Origin: Hypericum androsaemum
Lineage: Eukaryota; Streptophyta; Magnoliopsida; Malpighiales; Hypericaceae
Length of the DNA: 64,000 bases
Direction: 5' to 3'
Assembly: GCA_963995505.1 (NCBI GenBank)
Contig: OZ023195.1
Coordinates: 7,522,109 to 7,586,108, forward strand
Shown here in pieces: positions 33,701 through 46,754 of the stretch. Within the stretch, counting starts at the first letter, position 1. The number at the start of each line of letters is the position of its first letter. The notes below the pieces were generated by a model that saw only the letters and a program-made list of their open reading frames with translations, did not search any database and was not told the origin of the DNA. The translations under genes and the position numbers were made by a program.

Positions 33701-35940
33701 TGGATGGTGCTAAAGTTGGACTTAAAAAAGACATATGGTCAGTTGAGTTGGGAATTCCTGAGAGAGACGCTTCACTAAGCGAGCCTCCCATTCGGTTTGT
33801 GAAGTGGACTATAGCATGCATGTCAACTCTGTCCATAGACATCTTTTGGAATAGGGAGAAGTCCGATACACCTTACTTGTTTATCCTATGTATGGAAAGT
33901 TTATCACGTGCCATAGAATGGTTGGTTGGGAATGGTCGCTGGGCCCCGGTGAAGATTACTCACTGAAGCCCGACCCTTTCCCACCTAATATTTACTGATG
34001 ATTTAATTCTCATGTGCAGGGCGTCAGTGGATAAGTTATCCTTGTTTGAGAGCTCATTGACTCCTTTTGTGCTAGCTGGGGGCAAATAGTTAGTTTTCCT
34101 ATGTCCAAAGTCATGATGCCTTCTAATTTGGATGCCTATTTGGTCAGCCAACTAAGCTACACCTTAGGGATACCTATAACGATGGATCTCAGGTAGTACC
34201 TCGGTGCTCCTATCATTTTGGCTAGGTGGCACAATCAGTCGTATCAGTATATCATTGAGAGGTTAGGCTCTCGGATGGCAGAATGGAAGTCTCTTGGCAG
34301 GGCGCATCATGCTACCCCATTCGGTAATGTCAGCTATTCCTTCCCATGTTATGCAAATTGATATTCTTCCGGCGTCTGTTTGTGATGCATTAAGCATACC
34401 GAATAATAATGAAAGTACAAGTAAGCATTAAGCATACTGAATAATAACCACATCTTTAATCAATCCACAATCTCACTCATTAATCGTGCCATACTCTACT
34501 TCATACTCAGGACAATCATACTCAACATAATCATGATATAGAATATAAAAAGCATAAAAGAGAGGGTATGAGAGAAGTCACCAATGATAGAAGTCTTAAG
34601 AATACTAGAATAGAAATCAATCCCGAACAAAGTACCGAATGAAAAAGTGTAGAGAAATGTAAGTGAAAAAGTAGATGTCCAAAATCTAGAACTATAGAAA
34701 CCCAAAATATGAGAAACTCTAGTTTTAGATCCTTTTTGGATCAAGCGGCAGAAATGATCTCTGACGGTAAAATTAATGATGTGGCTAACAACTCAGTGTA
34801 CACGTAGGCTGGTGCACGTACGTGCCCTTTGAAAAGCTGAAGGATTAGCGTACAATTAGCTGACTCAGCATACGTGCTCTTTAAAAATCATGCAACTCAC
34901 CGTACGTGGAGGATCACAAACATACGTCATAGAACCGAATCAAAAATCTGATGTACGTGGAGACATGTAGGCGTACGCTGCAAAATTGAATCAAAGAATC
35001 AGGCATACGTGGCCTAAATTGTGCGTACGCCAATACGTCCTATCTCCAGCCTTTGACTACTTTGACCCGTAACTCCTTTGCTCAGTACTCAAACCTGCTC
35101 CTGGGACCAAAGAAAATAATATGTAAACGTCCACTCTGATGACTCAATTGGAACAAAATACGACACTGCAAAGACGAAAAAGACCAAAAATAATATAAAT
35201 AATATATCAAATAACATACATCAGTAACTGTCTTTACTACCGCGTGCTAATGGATCTGGAAATGGCGAAACACCATAATCTTCCAAAACGAATCTATCAC
35301 ATGTCCTCCTCCTTCTCTTATATCATCACAAACACAAGAGTTTGCTCGAGTTATGCTTAACTAGAATACTCAGCTCTCCCCAAGGCGCGAGGTACTTTAT
35401 CGTAGACACGCCCACCATTTGAATTTGTCAAACTGAATATTGATGGTGCATCAGCTGGCAATCCAGGGACATCAGCTGGAGGGATTATTAGAGACGCAGC
35501 AAGCCGCTGGGTGTGGGGATTTGCCAAGGGTATCAGCTACTGTAGTTCTCTTGTTGCTGAGCTTTGAGCTCTTGTATTGGGATTTGAGCTGGCATGAGAG
35601 TATGGTTATCGGCAGGTACTGGTTGAGGTCTATTCCTCCCTAGATCTCTACGTCGGTTGAGATATTGGATGGGAGCATCCACATGCCAACTTGATTCGTA
35701 GAGCACGAGGGTTGCTTGGTCGGGACTGGACGACACCGATTCATCATACCTTTACGGAAGAGAATTGGGTGGTAGATTTCCTCTCTAAGTTTGTTTTGAC
35801 TATTGGCTACGATTATGTTTTCTCTGATATGAAGTTTGGCACCTATATTGATGTGTATTTAGATGAAATGAAGGAGGTTAGTCTACCCTGCTGTATTCAG
35901 ACTATTGTTTCAGCACATGATTAATAATGATCAGTGGGTA
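30777..35940 (+). pseudogene. L1-type LINE (LINE-A), 3' part: ORF1 end, endonuclease, RT, RNase H remnants
   Basis: ORF1 continues to a stop at about 31065. ORF2 begins near 32072 with MSWNCQRVGSSSF, the usual endonuclease opening, and GGDFNDI follows near 32460. RT blocks include GQVSWMVLKLDLKK (33690-33730), the active-site region FTDDLILMC (33985-34020; the usual FADD is changed) and LGAPIILARW (34203-34230). The DVLPASVCDA-like block ends near 34389. An RNase H domain follows at 35405-35700 (FVKLNIDGASAGNPG, AGGIIRDA). The C-terminal DWTTPIHHTF.EENWVVDFLS is near 35725. Many stops and frameshifts are present; it is dead. About 830 bp of unrelated DNA sits at 34390-35223. Confidence 0.82.
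34390..35223. repeat. Foreign insert in LINE-A, possibly a solo LTR
   Basis: LINE coding similarity stops after the VCDA codons and resumes at about 35250 (WIWKWRN). The insert is AT-rich and opens with a 2-copy GCATTAAGCATAC(C/T)GAATAATAA repeat. At 34795-35030 it has a cluster of about nine TACGT/GTACG motifs. It ends AACATACATCA, and with the TGATGCATT near its start this resembles LTR ends, but no target duplication was found. Confidence 0.45.
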
Positions 35941-36179
35941 TTTGCCCCTCAATTTCTACCCAAAAAACTATTAATTGATCAATAACTTATTAAAGGCAAC
36001 ATCTTTTTTCCGATAAAGGTCTTTTAATTTGTTGACTTGTAGGTTCCAAGATAAGCTACTAATAACAATATTTTAATCCTTATATTTTCTGAATAATTGG
36101 AAAGCTAAATATTATTTTGGAATGTTGGAATTTGAATTAGACATTTCTAATATTTAGAAGGTTTAACTTTCTGGTGAAT

Positions 36180-37250
36180 GAAAATTACGCTCAGGCCCCT
36201 GATATTTGGTATATTTCACGCTCGCCCCCTGTATTTCAGTAATCGATTAAAAACTCCCCGAGGTTTAGATTTATTATACTCTCAGGCCTCTCGCTGACAT
36301 CAGCAATTAATTTTCTCATAAAAATAACTTATATGCCCTTACAGTAAATTAAAAAAATTATTTACCTCTCTCTCCTTCGCCGGAACAACCTCGACTCTTC
36401 TCTCTCTCCTCCGTATCCTGACAAGTCTCGACCCATTCTCGACGAGCAGCTCAAGTTGAGGTCACCGACGAGTAGCTCAAGCCAAGTCGAGATCCATCCC
36501 GACCATGACGACGACCCTCGGGGGAGATTCTATTCTGTTTATACTGCGATCGATTGAGAGGCAGCCAAATCCAGTAGAACCCTAAATTGGCTCACCAAAA
36601 TTGATCTTCCCGCTTTGGTGGTGTGTTCGATTGAGGGAAGGAAAATAGGAGGAGGATGAAGGAAAGAGGAACTCGTCATCGGAGGATGCCAGAATCATTT
36701 GATGACATGAGTTGGTATTCGCCTCTGGTCGTTGGCATCGAGACCCACCTCCCAAATTTTGTCAAGTCGGGTGTTTTGTGGTAGAGAATCTTGCCCACTT
36801 CTAGAACACTATTGAGGCGATGCGGGATTGCTGAGCAACAGATCTGCTTCTCCTTGGCCTCCTTGATGGTGACGATGACGGTGAGGACGAAGGATGTCGT
36901 TGAGAGCTGAGTCGAAGGGCTTCAGATTTATTTTGTCGAGTTCTAGATCTTGACGGCGCCGGGGAGGACGAAGTAGAGAGAACGCCGGTGAGATTGACGG
37001 CTAGGACTGAATTAAAACTGACCGAAGAATGGCCGGAAAATTGACGAGTCGTCGGAGGAAAGGTAGGAGATGACTATAGGGGTAGAGTAGTCATTTCAGG
37101 ATTATAAAAATTGAAAAATAATCGCTGACGTCAGCGAGGGGCCTAAGAGTATAATAAAATTAAACTTCAGAGAGTTTTTAATCGATTATTGGAATACAGG
37201 GGGCGAGCGTGAATTATACCAAATACCAGGGGCCTTAGAGTAATTTATCC
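36180..37250. mobile_element. MULE-like TIR element with possible captured DNA
   Basis: Arms of about 180 bp at 36180-36365 and 37075-37250 are inverted copies. They share CACGCTCGCCCCCTGTATT, ATCGATTAAAAACT, TTTATTATACTC and CCTCGCTGACGTCAGC. They are related to the arms of 16195-17858. The interior is GC-richer and looks like exon sequence with no frame I can name. No transposase. Flanking 9-mers do not match, so the target duplication is lost or the ends are misplaced by a few bases. Confidence 0.75.
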
Positions 37251-40200
37251 TTTATTTATTATGTGAAGATGTAACGGCAACTTGGTTTCGAGAAGCGATC
37301 GTAGTCCGGTCATGGTTTCCAAGACGCAGGACTCCTCTCATCAAATTAATACGAGTAAGTGCTCTCTATTTATTCGTAGTTGTTTCCGAGATTTTTGTTC
37401 CACTAGAACCACCATCGGTAGTTGATCTGAGCACGTGGTATTCGGTTCAATTTATTTTGTGTGATTTCTTGATGTAGATTTGGAGAATTTTTATGATTAA
37501 CAGTCCAAATTGAATGAAAATACAAAAAAAGACGACTTTTTAAGGCTGTTTGGTGAAATTAGGCCCTGGCCGTACATTAAAATGTACCAAATTTTTTGGG
37601 TCGGTTCTTGTCGATTGGCTTTGTTCCTAATAATTCTGTATCCAAAATTGCCTTTTGCAGAAACGCATATTTTCCATTTGGAACATCTTTCGTGACAATC
37701 TCATGGGTAGCCAGTTCGGGAAATGTTCCATGATTAATTTGGAGTTGGATTGGGTATGGAATGCCCCCATTTTAAATAGTTTGGAGCAAAGGTACGCGGG
37801 AGCTTTTTTGTAAAAATATAAAAATACATGGACTAAAATAAAAAAAGCCACACGGACTAGTATCATAAATGGGACATGTCACTGTCGCAAACACGAAAAA
37901 TATACTAGCCAGTATGACATAACGGGGCATGCCAATATCATATAACGGGGCATGCCGATATCACATAACGAGTCATGCCAGTGCGGTCCCCTTCACTCCA
38001 AACTGTCCTGAATGATTTCCTTCACTCCGTACCCAATGCAAAGCCGATTAATTTATGGTTGATACAAATTTCAGATACTTACTAAACCAAATACTTTTAT
38101 TCAAAATGGTAGAACTATTTTTTTTAAGGTAAATTTTTATACTTCAAACTTTGGACCTCCTAGATATTTTAAGGTGCTGGGCTACAAGTCCTTAAACAAA
38201 ATAGTAGAACTGTTGAAAAGTGCCAAAATATCTCTCATAACTATTATTTAATAATATTACGTTTTAATAGTTCAAATTTTACATCTTTTATTTGAACTAG
38301 AATAATTCTCAAATAAAATAAATTTCCCATGTTTATTTTCCTAACATATAAATTGTTATCAGACTTTAGCTTTCTCCAATCCGGAACGGATGTCTTGCCG
38401 GGGCCACAACAAGAAAACCAAACTCCAACGTCGACATTGCCTTTAAATTCGCATTTTGTCATATGTGTATATATATATATCGTCTATCCGATTAATCTTG
38501 CCTTTATTCTTCTAGTTTTTTTTATGGGTGCATCTTCCGTTATGGTATGGAATGCAAAGGCAAAAAAGAATGTGACACGTTTGTAGAACATGCTCCACCA
38601 GGTAATTTTAAAGCACTGTGATCAACTAATTCTTTCATAGATTAAATTATTGTAACTAAATAATATTTATTAATTCAAAGCATCAATAATATAACTGCGT
38701 AATTAGAGATCTGCATGTTTTATAATCTGATTCGATTTGAACTTATTTTTGCCTATTTATTATCAAATATATGAATATGATTTAGTTAAAAAAATTATTT
38801 CTTGAAGTTGGACCAACATAATCTGGAAGTTGGGAGTTCAAACTTGCGCGACTTATTTTATGGTGAACGACCGTGAACCCAAGCCGTCCCATAACTGACA
38901 TATACATTTTGCTTTATAAGATGGACGAAGGCTCATATGTTGTTGTCCCCGTTGATGTCTTTTGGTGTTTAATATCAAACCACACATCAATTGGTATAAC
39001 ACCAAGAAATACATGTAGTTAATAATTAAGTGAAGAAGTATGCAACATAAAATAGTTTGAAAATGACTTTTGAACTTAGATCACTTATGACTTTTAGGAC
39101 TTATTTTATATGGCTTTTGGGTTCTTATAAATAGTAAATCTGTCTTGGCCATTTGAAATCATCCAAAAACTATTCCATCCATTCTTATATTACCTCTCCT
39201 ATCTTATTGTCCACCGTAAAGACATTATTGTTATAGTTCGAGAGGTGATATTCTATTGATTGCCATTTAAAATATCTAAAATTCTTAAGTAATCCTAAAA
39301 TTGTACTTGCCGGAACCCGTTGGCAACAAATAGTGATGGTAAATAATACTTTAAGGACAATAATTTCTAATCACGTCTCAAGAATACACGTTTATTCAAC
39401 ATCAAGTCGTCGACCAACTCACGTGCATCGTTGATTTAATTAGCCGAATTAAAAGAAGATCCAAAACAGATGCATGAGTCATCGCATCTTTACTACTTGC
39501 CTAACTTGGTGGAGGTAATTATAATGTTTAATTAATTAGTTCATATTTATACCTTTATTCTTTTCTTGAAGGGGAGTAGAGAACACAAGGGTGGTTCCTT
39601 CAAGAAGAAGAAGATACGTCAGGCCATCATGAATATTATTTTTCGAGTTCAAGTTTGTTGGAACTCGTGAGATTTATCGACATTACAAGAATCAGATTCT
39701 ATTCTCACTTAACTACAACAATATTAAAATATTATTTGTTTGGATAAGTGGAGTTCTCGACTTCATTGCTAAAGAAAATAGCATCATTATTTGCAATATA
39801 TACCATGGGACCTTACTATCCCTGTCTTGGCGATAAAAGAAAAGAAAAAGAAATTGAGGTTGGTGTTCTCTGGTTGTATAGAGGCTTACTGATTATCGCC
39901 TTGGTTGTCACTCTTTGATTAAGTTTACTGACCCACTTAATTCATAGTCGTTTTCCTCCAAAATTCAGAAATGGTTGAACGGCTAAAGAATTAATGGTAA
40001 ACTTTCCGCAGCAAGGTAATTAAGTAGTTAAAAGAAGGAAAAAAAATTAATATGCTGCCGATTAAAGTGTGGGATTTGCAAATGGTTATTACACAAGCAC
40101 TGTCAAACAACTGTAATTTCATCTGCTTGAGTATGGACGGACAAATTATTTGTTCTGGACTAATTAACTACAAATTAGTACGTGCACTCGATATTATTAG

Positions 40201-41165
40201 TTGGTGCACTCTGTCAACATAATTTGGTTTAGATTCTGATCATAAATATATATTGATGGACGTGGTATCCGTACTTGGTTTGACATGAATATATGGACGG
40301 ACGTGGTATTTGTTTGATTCTGTGAGCCTTTGTGCATGTTTTTGGTTCTGTTTGATTCGACACTGCAAGAACCGGAATGTCTGGCGTGAGCGTAGCCTTT
40401 TCTTTAACTTGCCTGTTTTTTTTTTAGGGAATTTAACTTGCCTGTTGAATCCTGGCCCGAATAAATCGGTGCAATGATTATGGACGGTCTGCAAAGAGTC
40501 ACCGGCAAACTTTATTTTTTACTACAAAATGGTGGTTGTGAAATTGGAGATATGAAATGTGTCCGTGGAGAATTTTGAGTACATGGGATAAGGAAGTACT
40601 AAATTGGTTAAAGTGATCAAATTTGAGCGACAACTGCAAGGTATGGAAAGAAATCATTATTTGATAACTGTTATAGTTGATTTGATTGGTCTGTACTTGC
40701 TGAAGGAATTAAAACTAGGCAAAAGTTGTCATAGTGATCTCCTGCAACACCCATTTATTCTTTTAAATTTCATATTCAGTGATGAAGTATGGTGATCGAA
40801 TATGTTTAAAAGTATGGTGAATTAGGATTGAGCATTTGAAATTTGGAAATGATGCTTAGTATTTATTGTTTTAATACTTTTGAGAAGAATATGTTTGTTC
40901 ATCAAAAGAGATGTGTAGGTATCAATAAATTAGATTGGCTGAAAATCTAATTAAAAAAAGAACTTTGGAGATCATGATAGATTTCATACTCTTTAGTACC
41001 TCATGTAAAAAGGACTTTGGAATACATAGTGGACTCTATGCTCCTTAATGCCAAAGTTGCCAACCAATTTATTAATGAAACATGACAGTTGCTTGTCTTG
41101 TGGACAATTGGATCCATCATAGGTATCACAAGTTTAAGATATAGTGGGGGTTAAAACTTGGCGAT
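37251..41165. other. AT-rich intergenic DNA, nothing recognised
   Basis: Only short frames. Three near-repeats of (C/T)A(C/T)ATAACG(G/A)G(G/T)CATGCC at about 37914-37980 form a small tandem array. No gene or complete element is supported. Confidence 0.55.
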
Positions 41166-42124
41166 TGTTGGGTTTGAATGCAAAATAAATGTATTTGGTC
41201 CAAGCTGAAAGGCTCAAGCTGAAAAGTACAAGCTAGAAAGCCAAAGCTGAGGATGGGATTACCACATCGTAAATCGCAAGAAAATTTTTTCTGTTTATAA
41301 GGAGAAGCTCCAAGCTGGTGTAACATTAAATGTTCCACCTGAAGAGCTGATCGAGGCTGCCTGCGAGGATGGTGCGAAGCACCATCCAAGCACGAGCACG
41401 AGCTCGCGCACGTGCGTGTGCGTGTGCACATGGCGCATTAGACGCAGGTCGCAATTGGCGCTTTGTGGCGCACTTGGCACGCGCGCATCGTCTGGAGGAG
41501 CCTTAAGTATTTTGCCCGAGTTCAGAGAGAGCTGCATAGCTACCGAAGTGACGAGGGGCTGCGAGCGCCTTCCAGGATGGCCACCGAAGAGGCACGAAGG
41601 GCTGGAACATTCCGGAAATTTCCAGATACTCGAAGGGTTGCGAGACCCCTTGTGAAGGAGTGCGAGCGTAGGCCTGTCCCTCCGAGCAGTCACAACCTGG
41701 TCTGGGCACACCTGGAAGGATCCAGAATGCCACCGAAAGGCCACGAGCGCAGTCAGCCAGCCTGCTGGCTGAACGGACGCGCCCCTTCGGAGTGTCTGCC
41801 TCCCTCCCTCCCATCCAGCGCCTATAAATAGGCCCATTTCCCATCATTTGCACTCACCCCACTACAACTTGCATAAGCATTCGTTAGTAATTGTAGGCTC
41901 TCTCTCCCTCTCTCAGAAAGTTCCGAATTTCCAAGGTTCGCCTGAAGCTTTGAGGGTCGTTGTGCTACGAACTCGAAAGCAGCATAATCGTTGTATATTG
42001 GGGACGATTGCTGTAACCCGTAAAGCACTGAATACGGGACAATCTTGTCTTACGGAGAAAGAGTCGAACTCTTGCCTTGACTATTAAAGATCCTAATCAA
42101 GTACACCACCTCCGACTAACAACA
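41166..42124 (+). repeat. Probable Copia-type LTR
   Basis: The stretch before the Copia gag starts TGTTGGG and can end at CTAACA, giving TG...CA ends. It contains a TATA box (CCTATAAATAGG, 41821-41832) followed by a leader-like region. A clear tRNA-Met primer site after it was not found, so the right boundary is approximate. It includes a GTGCGTGTGCGTGTGC stretch near 41410. Confidence 0.5.
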
Positions 42125-42156
42125 ATCGTAAGATGAGATTTGTGTACTTGAAGATA

Positions 42157-43093
42157 GCATCAACAAGCTCAGCACCAGTGCCAGCGGTCCCAAGAACTGT
42201 CCACTCCGAAAGGCCGGCCAAGTTCAACGGTACCGAGTTCAAGAGATGGCAACAGAAGATGCTGTTCTACCTGACGATGCTCAACCTGGTCTGATTCTTG
42301 AAAGAAGAGGCTCCGAAGGTGGCGAAAAATGAGGCTGATCCACAGAAGATCAACGCCCTTGATGCATGGAGTCACATCGACTTCCTATGTCATAACTATG
42401 TCCTGAATAGCTTAGACGATGCCCTCTACAATGTCTATGCAGGTACCAAGACTGCGAAAGAATTGTGAGACTCCCTGGAGAAGAAGTACAAAATGGAGGA
42501 TGCCGGGATGAAGAAATTTATAGTCGGAAGGTTCCTCAACTTCCAGATGGTGGACTCCAAGAAGGTTATAGACCAAGTCCAAGAGCTGCAGCTGATTCTA
42601 CATGAGATTCACGCCGAAGGCATGTAACTCAGCGAATCCTTCCAGGTAGCTGCTCTGATCGAGAAGCTACCCCCTCTGTGCAAGGACTTCAAGAAATACC
42701 TCAAACATAAGAGGAAGGACATGGGGATGGAAGACCTGATCGTGAGACTGAGGATCGAGGAAGACAACCAAAAGTCCGAAGTCAAGACCGGCAGGATCAA
42801 CTCCGAGGCTAAGGTACACCTCGCTGAAGGTGGTACTGGCAAGAAGAGGAAGAAGCCAGGGAATAAGCAGGAGAAGCAAGAGCCAAAGCAAAAGAAGGCT
42901 AAGAAGATCAAGGGCAATTGCTACAACTGCGACAAGCTCGGTCACATGGCCAAAGATTATCGCTTGCCGAAGAAAGACGATCGTGAGAAGGCTAACCTGG
43001 CTGAGGACTTGTCTGAGCTACACCTATCCGCCGTGGTGTTTGAAGCTAATCTGGTGGATAACCCATGAGAGTGGTTCATAGACACAGGGGCAT
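42157..43093 (+). pseudogene. Copia-type gag with zinc knuckle, broken in protease
   Basis: The frame reads as a Ty1/Copia Gag: RPAKFNGTEFKRWQQKMLFY near the start, [12 protein letters not shown], then a basic stretch, the zinc knuckle CYNCDKLGHMAKDYR and the protease opening EWFIDTGA. The start codon is ATA (42154-42156) where ATG is expected. At least three in-frame stops occur (near 42292, 42465 and 42625). The last knuckle Cys is Tyr. The sequence ends inside the protease at about 43093, where it switches to minus-strand Athila-like DNA. Several lesions look like G-to-A changes, as expected from methyl-cytosine decay. Confidence 0.8.
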
Positions 43094-45246
43094 TTTGAAA
43101 TGAACACTATCATCCTCAATTTGTAAAGTGAGTATCCCCTTTCTTATATCAAATATATCCCCTGCTGTATTGAGAAATGGTCGTCCAAAGAGAAGTGGGC
43201 ATTCTCTGTCTTTTTCAAAGTCCAACACAACAAAGTCCACCGGAAGAATGAACTCACTCACTCTTACTAAGATATCTTTCGCTATATCGTAAGGTTCTTT
43301 GGTGATTTGGTCTGCTAATTGCAAAACTATTTTGGTAGTTTTCACATCTTTTAGTCCCAATTGCTTAAAAATCGAAAGAGGCATCAGGTTGATGCTAGCT
43401 CCTGAGTCACAAAAGCAACTAGGGAAATCAGTGTTACCAATTAAGCATGGTATTGTGAAACTCCTAGGGTCCTTTAGTTTGCGCGGGAGTTCTGTTATGA
43501 TGGATAATGCTACAGTTAATAGGGACTGCCTCACCTACATCCCAGCTCCTTTTCTTCTTAAGCAGATCTTTTAAGAATTTGGCGTACATGGGCACTTACT
43601 CTATGACTTCCATCAGCGAGATATTCACTTGAATTCTCTTCAACTTGTCCATGAAATGGCAGAAGGCTTCATGTTCCTTATTTTTCTTTGTCACCATCTG
43701 AGGAAATGGGATAGATGAAGGATGTTTGGGTGTTTGATCTTTTGTTTCTTCTCTCACCCTAGGTTCCTCTGGTATTTCAGCCTCGTCCCTATCTAAGTTC
43801 TGATTGACAACTCCTAATTCATTGCTCTTCTCTGTTTCCTTCTCTGGCAACTCCCTTCCACTTCTCAAGGTAACTGCCTTGAGTCCTCCCCTAGGGTTTG
43901 CTTCAGTTGAACTGGGAAACGAACCTGGTTGGCGATGTAAATGAGGTCTTGGAAGCTTGCCCACACTTTGCTCCAAATTTCACAAGGACTGTTCATGTAA
44001 GTTGAACCTGTCATATAGCTCTGACAATCGACCCCCATACTTATCCAACACTCTACCCAGTTGTGCATTAACTTACACGCTCTCCTCCGACATGACCAGC
44101 ATTCTTGATACACGACTATCTTGACTTTTTAGATATGAGTTTTCACTCATTAACTCGTCCGCCTGTTGACTTAACTCTTTCATAAAATTCACCTCTTCGA
44201 CAATCTCGATGTTAGATATTAAGACCTCATTTTCGTTGTCCTTCCTTGTAACTATGCCACCTCTCTCTAATCTCTTAGTGTAGAAGGACAACTGGGCATC
44301 GAGCAATGAAACTCCCCGATATTAAATCTTTGCTCATCTTTACCAACTGTTGTAGCGCTAACTATATTTGTCTCTGCATCCCCCAAGTTTATCGAGGCCA
44401 CTTCATTAACAATCTTCCATGCCTCATCTTTTGTCTTGAAGATGAATGATCGCCTTAAAGTTGCATCAAGCTTCATCCTGGACTTTTCTATTAATCCAAA
44501 GTACAAAATTTGTAGAATACTCTCTTCTGAGAACTTATGATGGGGGCAAGCCTGCAGGAGCCTCTTAAATCTCTCCAAAATTTGTCCAACAGACTCTTCA
44601 TTCTCCTGCTAAAATTCCATTACCCCCCTCACCTTCTCCATAGCTTTAAACGGTGGGAAATATTTTCCTAGAAACCTTGTTGCTATTTCATCCCAAGACT
44701 CTCCTTCCTTACTATCTAATTTCTTATACCATTGCTCCACCTCATCTTTCAACGAGAAAGGGAACATACACCACTTAACGAACTCGTCTGATACCCCCTA
44801 AATTTTAAAAGTTCTACAAAGATTGGTGAACCTGTAGAGGTGATAACTCGGATCCTCATTCTCCTTTCCTGCAAACTGGATGGAGCTTTAAATCATCTTC
44901 ACGAACTTTGGATTAATTTTAAATGCTCTAGCCTCCATTTTTTGCTTATGTGTCTGCGAGCTAATCCCTTTAAATGCCATCTCTACAAAATTCATGAACA
45001 GGCTCTCAACCACCCGTTCTTCACATGGAAACTGCCGACCAAGTAGGTCTTCGGTCCCCAACTGTCGGCTCATTCTGCTAAAATTCAAGCGATGACCAAT
45101 CTCGATAGAGATCCCTGCCAAGAATGCACGAGCGAAGAGCACAATTGAATACATAGTTAAAGGATACTAACTAACCAAAACCTAAACCAAATAGCAACTC
45201 AACAAGGGTGCCTTGGGAGACGCCGCTCCTCGGCAACAACGCTAAT
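43094..45246 (-). pseudogene. Second Athila-like element: gag and protease remnants
   Basis: On the minus strand a degenerate gag covers about 45154-43600, with blocks such as FSLKDEVEQWYKKLDS, FLGKYFPP and RFKRLLQACPHH and several stops. A protease frame follows at 43534-43076 with ELPRKLKDPRSFTIPC, CDSGASINLMPLS (here with the canonical DSG), LQLADQITKEPY and LLFGRPFLNT. The element is cut at about 43094 by the Copia fragment, so no RT, integrase or 3' LTR is present. It belongs to the same lineage as 23501-30776 but is clearly diverged. Confidence 0.78.
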
Positions 45247-46754
45247 TGACAAAGAAGTTTTTACACCCCGATGCAATAAAGAGAATACGGGTATGAAAAT
45301 GTTGAACCACAGAGAGCGGGTTCAAGACATCCTAGCAAATTGCACAAGTAGATTAGGTTAAAAATGTTTTTGATTTGTTTTTGGGAAAAGTCAAACCAAG
45401 ACAACGAGAAATTAGGAAAAATAGCAATAAAGAAGAAATGGGCTAGGTGCTTTCATGCAACCCTTTGCAACTTGGTCTCTCATGAGCTTATAAAGTACCA
45501 TGTGGGCCTAGGTGAGTCTAAGGCATGGTGTTTCACCTTCTGAGTCCAGTACACCATAAAGTTGAGTTTTAGGTTTCAATCGACTCACTCCATGGACACC
45601 CCTTCTCACAATGAGTTATCAACCTCACAAGAGTGTTTGAGTCACCAGCTATCCTCTTAAACCCAACTAATTAACAAACTACCTAATAGCCAACTAGAGT
45701 TCTCCCTACGGTGTCGCAAGTGTAGATACTCACATCATGAATTATTAGTCTAATGGGTAGTAGTTCTGCACTTTCCATGACAATTAAGTCTTTTGAGCGA
45801 GGCTAGAATCAATTGGCAAGGACCTAAGGTCGGGAGAGGATTCTACACTTATAATGCTAACACGAAGGTCTGTTAAACCAAAGCATTACACATTCTACCC
45901 ACTACACACTCTCAAGATGAAGGCCCATTCAAAACTAAGTCGCGCGGGGTGCACTATGGCACCCGACCCAAAGACGACTACTCACACATCATCATTCAAC
46001 AATAATACATAAATAGAAGAACAATGTCACAAGAGCAAGATAAGAGAAAATGGAAGAAGAAAGCTCAATCGTAGAGGGCCGCTTGAACCCCGCCTCACAT
46101 CCGCTCCTTGCTCCAAACACCCCTCTTCTTCTACTAAACCCTAATTTTATTCTCAAGTATTTGGCTTCCCATATGAGAGGGGTTGGGGTGTGGGGTGTAT
46201 TTATAGAGAGTCATCCCCCAAACCCTAGATACCACAAAAATGACCAAAAATGCCCTTAAATATAAGTGGGCGAGTTCTCCGATCGGTGGACATAGATGTT
46301 GCTCGATGTGCTTGAATTTTTTTCTATTTGGCACTCGGTGGTTTTCTCGCCATTCTTCTAAAGATTTTGCTGATCAGCAGATGTCGCACGAAAGGGCTTC
46401 TTTGCCGATTAGTGGATGTTCTGCCGCATCGAAACGTCCAAGGATTCGTGAAACAGAGCATTCGTCGATTGGTGGGAAATTCTGCCAATCGGTGGTTTTC
46501 ACAGGGCAAATATCGTTCGGTGCAGATTTTTCCATTCAGTAGGTGCAGCTTCTTCCCGACTTGCCTCCTCTTGACGTGACAGACTCCAAGCTCCACATCT
46601 TCAGATGCTCCTCACTTTAGACCTACCTTTTAAAGATAACAGACCAAGAAATGGCATAAAAGACACGAGACTCGTTCTAAAAAGACTCAAAAGTGGGTCT
46701 AAATGTTTAGACCCCAAAATGACATGGTGAAATGTGCCTTTTTCAAGCACATCA
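45247..46754 (-). repeat. 5' LTR of the second Athila-like element
   Basis: On the plus strand it runs TGACAAAG to GCACATCA (1508 bp, TG...CA). It is preceded by a degenerate tRNA-Asp primer site (CCTCGGCAACAACGCTAAT). A minus-strand TATA (CTATAAATAC) lies near 46200. Its right end abuts LINE-B coding sequence. Confidence 0.75.

Noticed and set aside
36180..37250. Looked for a named captured gene inside this TIR element
   Set aside because: The interior looks exon-like but no frame gave a family I could recognise, so no gene is claimed.
41126..41853. Overlapping frames on both strands of the Copia-type LTR, up to 180 codons
   Set aside because: GC-rich LTR DNA gives open frames in many phases; none resembles a protein family.
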